A stretch of 64,000 nucleotides of DNA, taken from contig QXJR01000019.1 of assembly GCA_020975725.1 (NCBI GenBank), positions 310,001-374,000 of the forward strand, read 5' to 3'. Within the stretch, counting starts at the first letter, position 1. Each line of letters starts with the position of its first letter. This DNA comes from Picocystis sp. L7. Lineage: Eukaryota > Chlorophyta > Picocystophyceae > Picocystales > Picocystaceae. This document shows positions 19,876 through 30,369 of this stretch, piece by piece. The position numbers and the translations under genes are program-made. Under the pieces are notes generated by a model. The model was not told the origin of the DNA and made no database searches. It was given only the letters and a program-made list of their open reading frames with translations.

Positions 19876-22800
19876 ATGAAACAGCGCATGAACAGCGCCG
19901 ATATCGCGGCCGAGGCGGCCTGCGTGGCACCTCGGATCGAAGGCATGCGTGTGTCCAACGTGTACGACCTCAATGCCAAGGTGAGCGGCGAGAAAAGGGA
20001 ACGCGAAGCGACGGCAGGTGAGCGAGCTGTGGCTCGCACGCAGAGGCGAATGGAAACGCTGACCAGCTCGTGTGGGTACGAACACGCGGACGTAGACCTA
20101 CATGCTGAAGCTCTCTAGGAGCGGTGGAGAGACCGGAGAATCTGAAAAGGCGTTTCTGATCCTGGAGAGTGGGATCCGATTCCACACCACCAAGTTTGCT
20201 CGAGAGAAAAGCGACACGCCTTCCAACTTCACACTCAAGCTGAGGAAGCACATACGCACCAAACGGATCGAGTTCATCAAACAGATGGGAGTGGATCGCG
20301 TGGTCGACATCCAATTCGGTACAGGAGAGGTAGCCCACCATCTCATCCTCGAAGTATTCGCCCATGGAAACATCGTCCTGGCAGATGCCAATTATCATGT
20401 ACTCACCCTGCTGCGGTCACACCGCGATGATGACAAAGGGGTGGCAATCATGGCCAATCGGCCCTATCCACTTCATTTGATTCGCCGGCTTGTACCGTTG
20501 GAGTGGAACGTATTACGTGACTTCTTTGACTTGGGAGGAGAAAACTTGCCAGGAGAAGGCAACGGGAAGAAAACTAGGCTGAAAGACAAACTGAGCAAGT
20601 TGGTTCCGTACGGGCCCACTGTATGCGAGCATTGTGTGGTCGAAGCAGGGCTTCCAGCGAGCACTGTAATGAGCTCGACTGAGGCCTTGGGAGACGGACA
20701 GCTACAAAGTCTTTTCCAGGCGATCAAATCTTTCGAGGCTTGGCTCCAGGACATCAAGACCAGTGCACCCAAAGGATACATCCTCACAAAGTCCCAAAAA
20801 GGGTCTAAGCCATTGAATGATGACTTTTGCCCATTTCTCTTTGCGCAGTATCGAGGAAAAGACCACGTGGATTTTGACCTTTTCGACACATGCCTGGACG
20901 ATTATTTCAGCAGCATTGAGAGCCAAAAAGCGGATGTCGCAAATGCGCAAATAAAGAGTCAGGCCATGTCCAAGCTTACAAAAGTCAAGAAAGACCACTC
21001 CACCCGAGTGGACAACCTTTCGAAGGAGGCAAGTATTGCCACAAGAAAAGCCCAAATGATAGAGTACTGCCTAGATGATGTGGATGCAGCCATCAATGCG
21101 GTGAATGATGTGCTGAAAGCGGGTATGCCATGGACAGAAATCAAGTCGCTGATCAAAGATGAACAGGCCGCAGGTAATCCAGTAGCAGCTTTGATCCATT
21201 CTCTACAGTTGGAGAAAAACCAGGTCACCCTTATCCTGAGCAACACGCTTGATGACGCGGATGAAGAAGAAATGGCGCGACCTGCCGAGAAAGTAGAAGT
21301 GGACTTGTCCATGAACGCCCATGCGAATGCCACTGCCTTCTATGGGCACAAGAAAGCCAGGGTTGCCAAGCAAGAGAAAACTCTCGCCTCCAGCGGCAAG
21401 GCGTTGCAAGCTGCAGAGGAAAAAGCAAAGGAGCATTTGGCATCTGCAAAACGCACAGCATCTATCCAGCTCATGCGCAAGGTGCATTGGTTTGAGAAGT
21501 TTAACTGGTTCATTACTTCAGAAAACTTTCTCGTGCTCTCAGGACGAGATGCCCAACAGAACGAGCTATTGGTGAAAAGGTACTTTAGGAAAGGGGATCT
21601 CTACCTACATGCAGATTTACATGGTGCTTCTACCTGCATCATAAAAAATTCAAGATCTGCGGAGGGTTTGGAAGTCCCGCCACTCAGCTTAGGTCAAGCA
21701 GGTACATTCTGTATATGCCGAAGCCAAGCTTGGGATGCTAAAGTCGTCACAAGTGCATGGTGGGTGTATCATCATCAGGTCAGCAAAACAGCACCTACTG
21801 GAGAATATTTGACAACCGGATCCTTCATGATTCGGGGTAAGAAAAACTACCTGCCACCAACACCCCTGGTGATGGGATTTGGATTCCTTTTTAGATTGGA
21901 TGAGCAGTCTGTAGCCAATCACATTGGAGAACGCCAGGTACGAGGGACCGAAGCTCCTTCGCGGTCTGCTGATACGGCAGATGGCCGGGAATCGGAGGTT
22001 GAAAGAGCAAAGCAAAGCGCACCTGAAGATGATTCCCCAGTGGAGAATGGGCTTGGCGAGGAGGTTGCAGGAGCAAACAGTACTACTGAATCAAAAGACC
22101 CCAAAGACTCCAATGTCAATGCCCTGCTTGAACCTGAGGCAATTCACGACAGCAGTCTTGAAGGGGGCAACGACACCCCTCAAGAGCAACATGAGCATAA
22201 AACGGAAGGTAATGGGGAGACCAAGGACTCATCTGTTAGAAGAAGGCTGACTGCGAAAGAGCGGAGGCTTTTGAAGAAGGGCAAGCTGCAGATGACCCCG
22301 GATGGTCAGTTGATTGGCGACATGGACACATCAGATCATACAGAACGTTCGACCCAAGAAGATGGGGCCCACACAGCAAGTCCTGAGGTTCAGGGTGATG
22401 ATGGGCCTCAGGAAAAGCAAGTGCGAGGGAAGAAGGGAAAGATGAAGAAGTTGAGAGACAAGTATGCAGAGCAGGACGAAGAAGAAAGGCGCATTGCGAT
22501 GGAGATCCTTCAGCCCCAGGGAAAGAGGGAGAATGCAGAGAAGAGCAAAAAAGAAACTGCAGAACCAGAAGCGCCCCTCCGTGGCCCAGTCCCAGAGGAG
22601 GTGCGTGATCAACTGCAGCATCTTGGTTTCGAGGACCCCATGCATTACGAGACAAGGGCGCAACGTAAGGCAAGGGCCAGAAAAGAGAAGGAGGAGGAGA
22701 AGTCTGAAGTGGAGGCAATTTTGGCGGAAGAGAACGTGAAGCTTCTGGATGCTGATGACAAGGAGAGGATGACAGAAATCGACACGTTGACCGCATGTCC

Positions 22801-23107
22801 GAAACCAGAGGACGTGCTGCTTTACTGCATCCCTTTCTGCGGACCTTACAGTAGCATGACTGCGTTCAAGTTCAAGGTGAAGCTTACCCCGGGGTCTCAG
22901 AAGAAAGGCAAGGCAGCAAAGTTGGCCCGGGACGTGTTGATGCGTGGTTCGGAGGCCACCCCGCGGGAGAAGGAGCTCATGCGTGCGGTCACGGACCCGG
23001 AGCTGGTGCAGGGCATGATTGGCAACGTTCAGCTGAGCATGCCTGGCTTGCAGAAGATCAAGCAGAGCGCCAAGCAATCCAAGAAGTCCAAGAAGCCAGG
23101 GAAATAA
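19876..23107 (+). CDS. NEMF: NEMF/Rqc2, ribosome quality-control factor (one intron)
   Basis: Exon 1 is 19876-19980 and exon 2 is 20096-23107, giving 1038 residues. The 115-bp intron starts GTGAGC and ends GTAG; the phase-0 join reads NVYDLNAK-TYMLKL, matching human NEMF NVYDVDNK-TYLIRL. Domains in order: NFACT-N (about 1-500, with GVDRVVDIQFGTGE), coiled coil (about 290-480), NFACT-R (about 490-620: FEKFNWFITSENFLVLSGRDAQQNE and YLHADLHGAS), an acidic low-complexity region, and NFACT-C at the end (about 900-1038). The protein binds stalled 60S-peptidyl-tRNA complexes in the cytosol, recruits Listerin and elongates CAT tails. Length matches animal and plant orthologues. Confidence 0.93.
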
Positions 23108-23322
23108 ATCCTCACCTGGGGGATGGGGGCACCCTGGTCCCTGGTCCTTCCGTCAGCCCTACCCCTCCCTTCTCGAGATCTCGATGTTTTGTTCCTTTCC
23201 ATCGATATCACCTTCCCACAGGTTTCGATCGACAATCGATATCTTCCAGGTTGGAGGGGTTGGACTCGAGGGACCTCTTTTTTCCACGACGAAGAGCAGC
23301 GCGCGCGCCTCTGTTGGCGAAG

Positions 23323-24213
23323 ATGGCGCGCGTCGCAGCACCTGGACCACGATTGGGAAGCACTTTCAGGTTCCCTGGCGTTTCCAGGACACGCAGGAGA
23401 CACGTGGCACGCGTTTCGCTGCAGGAACGCCTGGGAGCGGTCGAGGCGACGGACGAGTGGTGGACCGTCGGCACCGAAGACTTGCGCAACGTGGTGGACG
23501 TGGAGAGCGACGATCACCTCCGAGCCGTGTTCGGCGCATGCAACGCGAATCCCGTGTGTCCCACGCCCGTCGTGGTGGAGTTCTACGGACACTGGTGCCC
23601 GGCCTGCAAGTCCATGCACGCCAAAGTGGTGGACCTGATGCGCGAGTCGCCAGAGACACTCTTCGTTCGCGTGCCGTTCGACAACTTCAAGAAACTCTGC
23701 AAATTTGCAGGCGTGACTGCTTTGCCGTACTTCCAATTTTACAACGGAGCTGGAACCCCTTTCGGCAAGCCAGCGGAAGGATTCCCTGCCAGCCGAGCAC
23801 CCATGCGCATGGAACAGCTCCGACAGGCGGTGGTCGAAAACGCCGTACCACGTTGCACGGTGCAACGATTGCCACAAGACTTCCGGCCAGAATCGTACGG
23901 TTCCATGAGAAAGCTGCACAGGATCACCTTCACCTGGGAACTTGAATTTGGTCGAGTGCCACCCAAGGAAGTGTTGCTCACCGGAGAAGTGCTGGGTTCA
24001 TGGGGGAACTTCTTGCCTATGACCAGGAACACCATGGGAGACTTCCAAGTACAGGTGCCACTGCCTGCGGGATCGTTCGAGTACAAGTTCATCGTAGATG
24101 GTGAGTGGAGAACGCACCCAGACCTACCGGTGGTCCGTGATGATGGTGGTTTCAAAAACCATAGGATCCATGTGACCTCTGCCACTTGGCCCTTGTTCTG
24201 GACAAGTGCATGA
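23323..24213 (+). CDS. Thioredoxin domain fused to a CBM48 starch-binding domain
   Basis: The 296-residue protein has an Arg/Ser-rich N-terminus (about 1-40) that fits a plastid transit peptide; a thioredoxin fold (about 60-175) with active site WCPAC at 91-95 and cis-Pro loop TALPYF at 132-137; and a CBM48 / AMPK-beta glycogen-binding domain (about 198-286) with LTGEVLGSWGNF and EYKFIVDGEW, the strands and Trp residues that contact alpha-glucan. Thioredoxins with CPAC sites reduce target disulfides; CBM48 modules place enzymes and scaffolds such as PTST on starch. The combination suggests a redox protein held on starch or its enzymes. Start is the ATG that begins the transit peptide. AATAAA lies 54 bp after the stop. 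Confidence 0.85.
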   Translation: MARVAAPGPRLGSTFRFPGVSRTRRRHVARVSLQERLGAVEATDEWWTVGTEDLRNVVDVESDDHLRAVFGACNANPVCPTPVVVEFYGHWCPACKSMHAKVVDLMRESPETLFVRVPFDNFKKLCKFAGVTALPYFQFYNGAGTPFGKPAEGFPASRAPMRMEQLRQAVVENAVPRCTVQRLPQDFRPESYGSMRKLHRITFTWELEFGRVPPKEVLLTGEVLGSWGNFLPMTRNTMGDFQVQVPLPAGSFEYKFIVDGEWRTHPDLPVVRDDGGFKNHRIHVTSATWPLFWTSA

Positions 24214-24266
24214 CCACCACAACACCAGGAATCAGAAGTAGCGTTTCGTATTGTGTATACACCCTT

Positions 24267-24272
24267 AATAAA
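24267..24272 (+). terminator. Poly(A) signal AATAAA
   Basis: AATAAA 54 bp after the stop of the thioredoxin-CBM48 gene. Confidence 0.4.
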
Positions 24273-24281
24273 ACATGCATT

Positions 24282-26162
24282 TTACAGCCCAAACTCCTCC
24301 GACAGCACTTCGTCAAGTGTGCGCTTCCTTGCACGTACAAGCTCCTCGTCCTGCTTCAAGACACGGAAGGACTTGCAATGCATCTGCAATGCTTTCGGTT
24401 GGTTGGCTCTCACAACCTTTGTGAGAACCATTGCTGCAGTACCGGCGCCCACGCCTATGGCTGCGCTGATGTTGCGCACAAGATGAGAACCTTTGCCGCC
24501 GGAAGACCGACGTTCTGGCACCACCCCAGATGCCCTTGCAACTTTGCCCTTCCCATACACCCCCGCCCGCCGAAGCTGTGCCTCTCGCTGTTGTCGCGCA
24601 GCGGCAGCTTGTTGCTCTCGTTTGTGCTTTTCCTTCCGCGCAGCTTCCCTTGCTGCCCGTGCTTTTTCTCTCTCGACCCTTTCCCTCTGCACAAGCTTCG
24701 AAATCGTGCCCTTTGCTAGTGCTCTTGCATACTGTGCACACTCCCTTGAATCAGCTTCGACAGCCTGATTGATCAGCTGATTCGACATCAAAGCCGCTTT
24801 CTCCCTTATCACAGGAGCTTCGCACGCTGATATGGCTATCTTCCTCACTGGGCAATGATTCAAAGCCATGATGCGCGCAGTTTCTGTAATGATGGCTGCT
24901 GCTTCCCAGCACAGGGCAGAGTCAAGTGCTCCCAGCACAAGTCGACGAACCGGACAGTTCCAGATGGCATGTTGAATAGCAGTCGCTGTGATGGTTCTAG
25001 AGAGCGAAGAGCATGCTTGCAATTCCAGTTCTATAGCACCGTTGCAAGCTCTGCTGGCAAGGTAGAAGGAAGCTATTTCTGCTTCTGCATTCCAAGTGGC
25101 ATTCGAAATGCTCGTTCCAGCAATAGTTCGGGATGCACTGAGACATTCTCTCTTGTCTTTCATGACCACCGCCTTGACAGCCTGGTGCGCCACCAGTGGA
25201 GCGTACTTGTCAACTTGAGCACCCCAGAGCACATCCCTGAAAATCCTATCTGCAATCTTCCTAGCAGCTAGCCTACACTCCAATGTATCCCTCATGAGCA
25301 CGTTGGCAATGATGCGTTCCACCACCTCGGGGGTTCGATGGTCGGCCACCACACGCCACACTGCATTGTCTGCACACTGCCTCACTGGGCACGCCCACAC
25401 TTCCTTCCCGATTGCAGTGCTAGCGATTTGTTTTGCGGCTCTGCCTGCTTCCTTCCTCCAAATTTCCTCGTGTCTTTCTCTTCTCCTTCGATCCTTGAGG
25501 ATGGCTGATTGCACGGCTCTGTGGCTGATGGTTACGGCAGCCTCCTGACCAAGTACGCTATACATGGATCTGTAGACGACGTTATGCACGGCCATGCTTC
25601 TTTCCCTCTCGATCGCTTTCCTTTCGTTTTCTACTGCTTTTCGAATGGTCCTTTGGACGATCGTGTTGGCTGCTTCGGCACATTCGGTGGCTTCCACGGC
25701 GCTGGCTACCAGCAGCCTGGCCCAGCTTCTTTCGAGTGCTTCCGTCTTTCTCGCCACGTCTTCTTTGGCCCGTTGCATCGCCGTGCTCCATCCGCCGTGG
25801 AGTTGAATGGTTCCATTCCGACGTCCCAGCGCCCGCTCCACTGCAGCTTCCACCCTCGCCGACGCATCCGTCGACACCTCCGTTTCCTCCTGCGCTTGTT
25901 TTTTCACGTCACACAGCTCCCTGAGGTACTCGTCCCTCTGTTCTCGCATCTCCAGCAGCGCCGAAGCCAGGTTTTCCGCGCGCATCTGCAGCGCCGACAC
26001 CTGCATGGCGAGGTGTTTTTCCTTGGCCATCGCTCCCTGCGGATCCGCACGCGCCCTCTGTCCGCCCAGGAACCTCCGTGCTTCGTCTTCCGACCCTTCC
26101 CGCGGTCCTGGAGGCCACGTTCCCTCGCGACGTGCGCGCGCCGCCGCCATAGCCGCCGCCAT
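24282..26162 (-). CDS. Unrecognised protein with 44-residue helical repeats
   Basis: I do not recognise this 626-residue protein. The N-terminal ~150 residues are charged coiled coil. The middle (about 160-490) is made of tandem helical repeats: Cys at 296, 340 and 384 and Trp at 313, 357 and 401 are each exactly 44 apart, with the pattern C-x-x-(A/S)-(A/S)-R-(K/T)-I-A ... I-x-x-x-(V/A/I)-(L/T/I)-W. CPVR occurs at 258, 403 and 438 or so. Divergent units flank this core (around 161 and 475). A Lys/Arg/Glu-rich helix (about 490-540) and a basic tail with one hydrophobic stretch (about 570-590) follow. The start is the first of two close ATGs, downstream of a TTCGAACCCG block. Function unknown; a scaffold is the simplest guess. 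Confidence 0.75.
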   Translation of the reverse strand: MAAAMAAARARREGTWPPGPREGSEDEARRFLGGQRARADPQGAMAKEKHLAMQVSALQMRAENLASALLEMREQRDEYLRELCDVKKQAQEETEVSTDASARVEAAVERALGRRNGTIQLHGGWSTAMQRAKEDVARKTEALERSWARLLVASAVEATECAEAANTIVQRTIRKAVENERKAIERERSMAVHNVVYRSMYSVLGQEAAVTISHRAVQSAILKDRRRRERHEEIWRKEAGRAAKQIASTAIGKEVWACPVRQCADNAVWRVVADHRTPEVVERIIANVLMRDTLECRLAARKIADRIFRDVLWGAQVDKYAPLVAHQAVKAVVMKDKRECLSASRTIAGTSISNATWNAEAEIASFYLASRACNGAIELELQACSSLSRTITATAIQHAIWNCPVRRLVLGALDSALCWEAAAIITETARIMALNHCPVRKIAISACEAPVIREKAALMSNQLINQAVEADSRECAQYARALAKGTISKLVQRERVEREKARAAREAARKEKHKREQQAAAARQQREAQLRRAGVYGKGKVARASGVVPERRSSGGKGSHLVRNISAAIGVGAGTAAMVLTKVVRANQPKALQMHCKSFRVLKQDEELVRARKRTLDEVLSEEFGL

Positions 26163-26714
26163 GGCGCCTCGAATGCGCGGATTGGCCGACGTCCTCCCAA
26201 AGGGATGGATTCGGGTTCGTCTCCCTTTCAACCCCGTTTCTTTCGGGTTCGAACCCGCACCTCGTTCCCTTTCGACGTCGGTTCGAAGCGAGACCCTCGA
26301 ACGAGGTGTGCGAGAGGAGACAGCTGGACCTTCCACCACCAAATCCACGTGGAACCCAGGCATCGATGGAGGAGAAGAGCAGCAAGTTGGTGTACAGAGT
26401 GGATCCGCTAGAGAAGTGGAGGAGGATGACGTATAGATCAAAGGTGTTTCGTTCCAACCAAAACCAACATGCATTCCTACAACAAAACAAAGAGGAGATT
26501 CGCAATCGATACGGGACGGACGCGAACGTTCAGCCAACAACGTACGGATCCTCATGCCATCGAGTCAAACGATTAGAAGCAAGCAGGAAAAGATCCTGGT
26601 ACAGTCAGGGGAAGTGACAGAGGCCAACTGCTCGTGCCCAGCATCGCCTTCCCCCGCCCTTCAGAGGATCCATGGATTGCAACCCTGACCCGACAAGAAG
26701 CTGAATCCACCCGT
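26163..26714. other. Intergenic region
   Basis: No gene is supported. Bases 26200-26290 contain the GGGTTCGAACCCG / CCCTTTCGA upstream block of the repeat-protein gene. Confidence 0.5.
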
Positions 26715-27272
26715 TCACTTCTTCTTGCCTTTGCCCAGCATATCCTTGGCCCCTTCCATGGCTTCCGAGGCCTTCTCTTGGACCTGCTCCACCACGCCTG
26801 GCCCGCTGTTACCAGATCCGAAGAACGGAAGCGAGCTCTTCACTTTCTCCATGGTGTCGCTGTCGAGCACGCTGGAGAGGTACCCGGAGAAGATGCTCGG
26901 GACCGAGGATGCCTTTTCTTTATCGACTCCGAGCTTTTCAAGCACTCCCATGATGTCAAGGGGGTTGGCGATGCTCCCCGAGGGTCCCTTGTCCTCTTTT
27001 TTCTTCGGCGTGAACATCGACATGAGGCCGGCAAGGCCTCCTTTTTTCTCCTTCTCCCCCTCTTTCTCGTCACCTAGCATGTCCTTAGCCTTCTTCTTCC
27101 ACTTGTCCAGGTCCGGCATGGACGCTCCCACCTTTTTGCTGAGTTCTTTCCCACTCGGCACTTTCTTGAGCTCCTCTTGCACGGAGCCCACTCCCCAGCC
27201 TGCCATGGCTTCGGCCTTGTCTGGCGAGTCCAAGCCCAGCTTCGCCTTCAGCGTTTCGAGCAGGTCCGACAT
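26715..27272 (-). CDS. DUF2780-like small protein, copy 1
   Basis: The 185-residue protein starts MSDLLETLKAKLGLDSPDKAEAM and contains GWGVGSVQEELKKVPSG, a Lys/Glu-rich middle, then NPLDIMGVLEKLGVDKEKASSVP with FSGYLSSVLDSD, and a Lys-rich end. The two halves match the layout of the DUF2780 family (bacterial VcgC/VcgE-like proteins of unknown function: a helical unit ending in GAGALL, then a helix with LGL...V..F...YV). No signal peptide is seen, so a cytosolic place is likely. A tandem paralogue lies 2.6 kb away on the same strand. Two TTAACT/TTAAGT elements (27415-27424, 27471-27480) lie upstream. Role unknown. Confidence 0.75.
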   Translation of the reverse strand: MSDLLETLKAKLGLDSPDKAEAMAGWGVGSVQEELKKVPSGKELSKKVGASMPDLDKWKKKAKDMLGDEKEGEKEKKGGLAGLMSMFTPKKKEDKGPSGSIANPLDIMGVLEKLGVDKEKASSVPSIFSGYLSSVLDSDTMEKVKSSLPFFGSGNSGPGVVEQVQEKASEAMEGAKDMLGKGKKK

Positions 27273-29823
27273 GGTGCGTTCCTTTCTGTGCGGCTCGTGC
27301 TTCGTTTGTGTTTGCGAAGCACGTGTCGTGCTTTGGGTGTCGTTCCGAATCCTTCTGGAAGGTCCACCGAGATCAACCGTCCCCCCACAACCCAGCAGAG
27401 GATAGGGCTGGAGGGACTTAACTCTGGAATGAAGCCAGGATCGGGCCCAGAGAAACACAGAGGGGGCCTGAGTTAAGTCGAATGGTAAGCGACACGTGGC
27501 CCGAGAGACGGAATCACCCCCCGTCCCGGGGGGGAAATCCTCGGACGGGGGCCTCGGACGAGGCCGAAGGAAACCCGAGGGATGGACGAAAGACCGCCTC
27601 CGAAACGGTCCTTCGCCTCGATCTCCTCGAAAATCCCCCTTTAGATCCCAACGAAGGATGCCCCATCCTTCAGGTCCCCGAATTGCTCCAGGGGCGGTTG
27701 CATCTTCGCCGACGTGTCGGAGCCATCCGACGTGGCATCGAAAGGTTGGCGCGGCGAGCCGCCTTGCAACGCGCACACGATGCAACAGCATCCATTGTTG
27801 GATGCCTCTCACCGGTAGAAACGTGGAGCTGGACGTCGAAGGAGATCGGATGGAATCCAAGGACGAAGTACCGACAGAACAGCGGGCAGCAATGGCAAAC
27901 GAAGGGGAAGGATCCCAAGAGGTCGCGGACGCAGGAAAAGCAGGCCTCAGCATCGTTTGATGGAATCCGAAAGCGCATAAGGGATGGCAAGGAGCAAGGA
28001 AGGTTTCAAGGAAGGATGTCCAACTGCCGGATGATGCGGGATGACGATCAAGAATAGGAAATGTAAGGCACACTGCACCGTTGTGGATCAAACTGGACGA
28101 AACTGTGCATGGTCTCTAATCCCACGTCGGTTGCATCGAATCAGAAGGCACACTGCACCTAGCACTTTGCAGCAACCAATGCGCAGGAAAAATGGACTGG
28201 ATGCTGCTGTCAAGCGCATCCATCCTGTACTTGTCATACATTGCCACGTTTTCTGCCTCCAGCAATCATCGTGCTCGAACTGCACTTGATTCCTTGATGC
28301 AAGCACAAGAGCCAGCAGTTTCAGCAGGAGTTCGTGCACAATGTATTTTTGGGCATGGACCCTCCTGCACCTGATGGTATGTAGCTTATTCTGGTCCGTG
28401 TGCTTGACGATCATCGTCGAAGTTTGTCTTTCCGCTCCCGCTATATAGGTATCTGCCTTGCCAGTTTATGAGCTTCCTGCTGTTGCATTCGAAGCACTGC
28501 TGATTACGCTCCTTTGTGGAATTGGCAAGCAAAGTTTTGCAGGTTCGGTGGCTGGGCAAGCTCAGGCATGGTTGTCGGGAAGAGGGCAGTTGTTTTCTCC
28601 AAAAGGAAAAGTTGCCATCTATCATTCTGCAGCAAAAGGCCGATTTTTCTGGTATTCCAAGGGTCATTGGTTTTGTTAAGGCTGCTGATTTGGCCTAATA
28701 ATCTTTGGCAGCAGCACAGGAAATGCAACGAAGGACCGGGACACTAGTTGGCGAAAAGTGCTCTCCCACCAAGTAGATCATCCAGCCTTGGCACATGTCA
28801 ATTGGTTTGTGCTTGTGCAGTTCATAGTGTTCCGATCACATTGGTGCCTGAAGGGCAGTTTCTACTTTCAATGAGCCTGTTCCAGGCCACCGACAAGAGG
28901 CGGTAGAGCCTTTGTTTGGGAGGCTTTCTTACCAGGGTGTGGGCTATTGTTATACTATTCAACGTGGTAGGACGATACTAGCTGTGGAAACATAGGTATG
29001 CTGGTTCGCGCAGAAATATTGCAAGTGTGGCGTTCGATGTTGAAAAGGTGCTTGCAAAATGGCCTGGATGATGCACTGCAGTATTGGTTGTCGATAGAGG
29101 GCAAGCAATCGACACTGTGCTGCATGGTTGTGGGGCGGGCATCAGAGATCGCATTCCATTCTGGAAGCTTGCGACAAGAGAAAACCACTCTGCTCCATGA
29201 TGGGGTGAGCTGCAGAATATTCTGTCACATTTTTTATCGAGCTGAACTTTCCAGACTCCGTTCCCCATGTTGCAGCAGACATCAGCCGGGTACATGTTGT
29301 AGCAGGACCAGCGAAGTTCCATTAGCTGTGACGATAAAAAAGAAACACTTATGCCACTTGAAGATGCAACGTTTCTATCTCACCTGCTTTGTGCGATAAA
29401 TTTGTCGAAGGTTTGCGGAAGCATCATGGTGTAGGGCAGGATGTTTCCTCCTGCTTCAGACGCGACATCAGTAGAGGCAGCACTGAAAGTGGTGCTGATG
29501 CTTGATAGCATTTTATTCCACTAACGTTTCTAGTAAGTGTTGATTCCATCCGAGAGGGCCACGTTTGGGAGCGCAGGTTCCTTGTGTAGTATAAATATAT
29601 ATTTCTACTGGTATGATTGATGGCCGATCTACTTAGTTAGCATGGCCAGTGTCCACTCTTTTTCTCCAACCTCAACAAGCACGTGCATGCTTCCTGCCCT
29701 CCAATGGCTTTACACGGATCCTTTGGTACAGTCTAGCTGGAAAAAATAGCAGAAACTACGTTCTCAACACGCATTGGCCCAGTAGGGCCTTGCTGCAGGA
29801 TGGATCGACCATCTATAGTCAGC
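27273..29823. other. 2.5-kb gap between the DUF2780-like paralogues
   Basis: No coding gene is supported. The first 0.7 kb are GC-rich like promoters elsewhere; from 28.0 kb on the sequence is AT-richer with short broken frames. I could not match it to a known RNA gene or element. It may hold a non-coding transcript or decayed sequence. Confidence 0.4.
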
Positions 29824-30369
29824 TCAGTCCTTACGCGAACCGGAGAGGGATCTCAAACTGTTGAGAAGCCCCGATTTCTTTTCTTTCAACTGATCCAAGG
29901 ACCCCGAACTGCCTGTTTTAGTGCTAAAGGAGAAGGAAGCAAGAACCCCGCTGCAAGTATCTTTATCGAGGGTATCCTTGAAGTAGCTGGTGAAAGTTCC
30001 TGGAACGGAAGTAGCTTTACCTTTGTCGACACCGAGTTGGCTGAGCACCCCCATGACGTCCATTGGATTCCCAAGGCTACCGTTAGGGTTCTTACCGGCT
30101 TTCTTGGGGAGAATCGATGTGAAGGAGCAAGTAAATCCACCCTTCTTCTTCTGCACTCTTCCGTTCTTCGGGAGCATCGAATTGGATTTGGCTTTCCATT
30201 TGGGAAGATTCGGTATGGATGATTCTAGCTTGCGGTTGAGTTGCCTACCGTTGGGCGTTTTGTTCAGCTCAAACTGCACGGAACCAATCCCCCAGCCGGC
30301 CAAGGCTTCGGCTTTGTCCTTGGAGTCCAGACCCAGGTTGGAGACGAGGGATTCGACGAGGTCAGACAT
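29824..30369 (-). CDS. DUF2780-like small protein, copy 2
   Basis: This 181-residue paralogue aligns along its whole length with copy 1: MSDLVESLVSNLGLDSKDKAEAL, GWGIGSVQFELNKTPNG, a Lys-rich middle, NPMDVMGVLSQLGVDKGKATSVP and a C-terminal SSGSLDQLKEK segment. It has diverged a good deal (roughly half the positions differ), has lost many Glu residues and gained Cys and Phe in the middle (FTCSFTS), so the two copies are old or evolve at different rates. No signal peptide or membrane segment. Function unknown. Confidence 0.72.
   Translation of the reverse strand: MSDLVESLVSNLGLDSKDKAEALAGWGIGSVQFELNKTPNGRQLNRKLESSIPNLPKWKAKSNSMLPKNGRVQKKKGGFTCSFTSILPKKAGKNPNGSLGNPMDVMGVLSQLGVDKGKATSVPGTFTSYFKDTLDKDTCSGVLASFSFSTKTGSSGSLDQLKEKKSGLLNSLRSLSGSRKD

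Noticed and set aside
27482-28057. Plus-strand frame of 191 codons in the DUF2780-like gap
   Set aside because: Low-complexity Arg/Gly/Pro translation, overlaps another frame of similar length, no family, no upstream element.
28386-29399. AT-richer sequence with short frames, considered as a decayed transposon or an snRNA
   Set aside because: No terminal repeats, no transposase or reverse transcriptase motifs, and no match to the conserved parts of U1-U6 that I could see.
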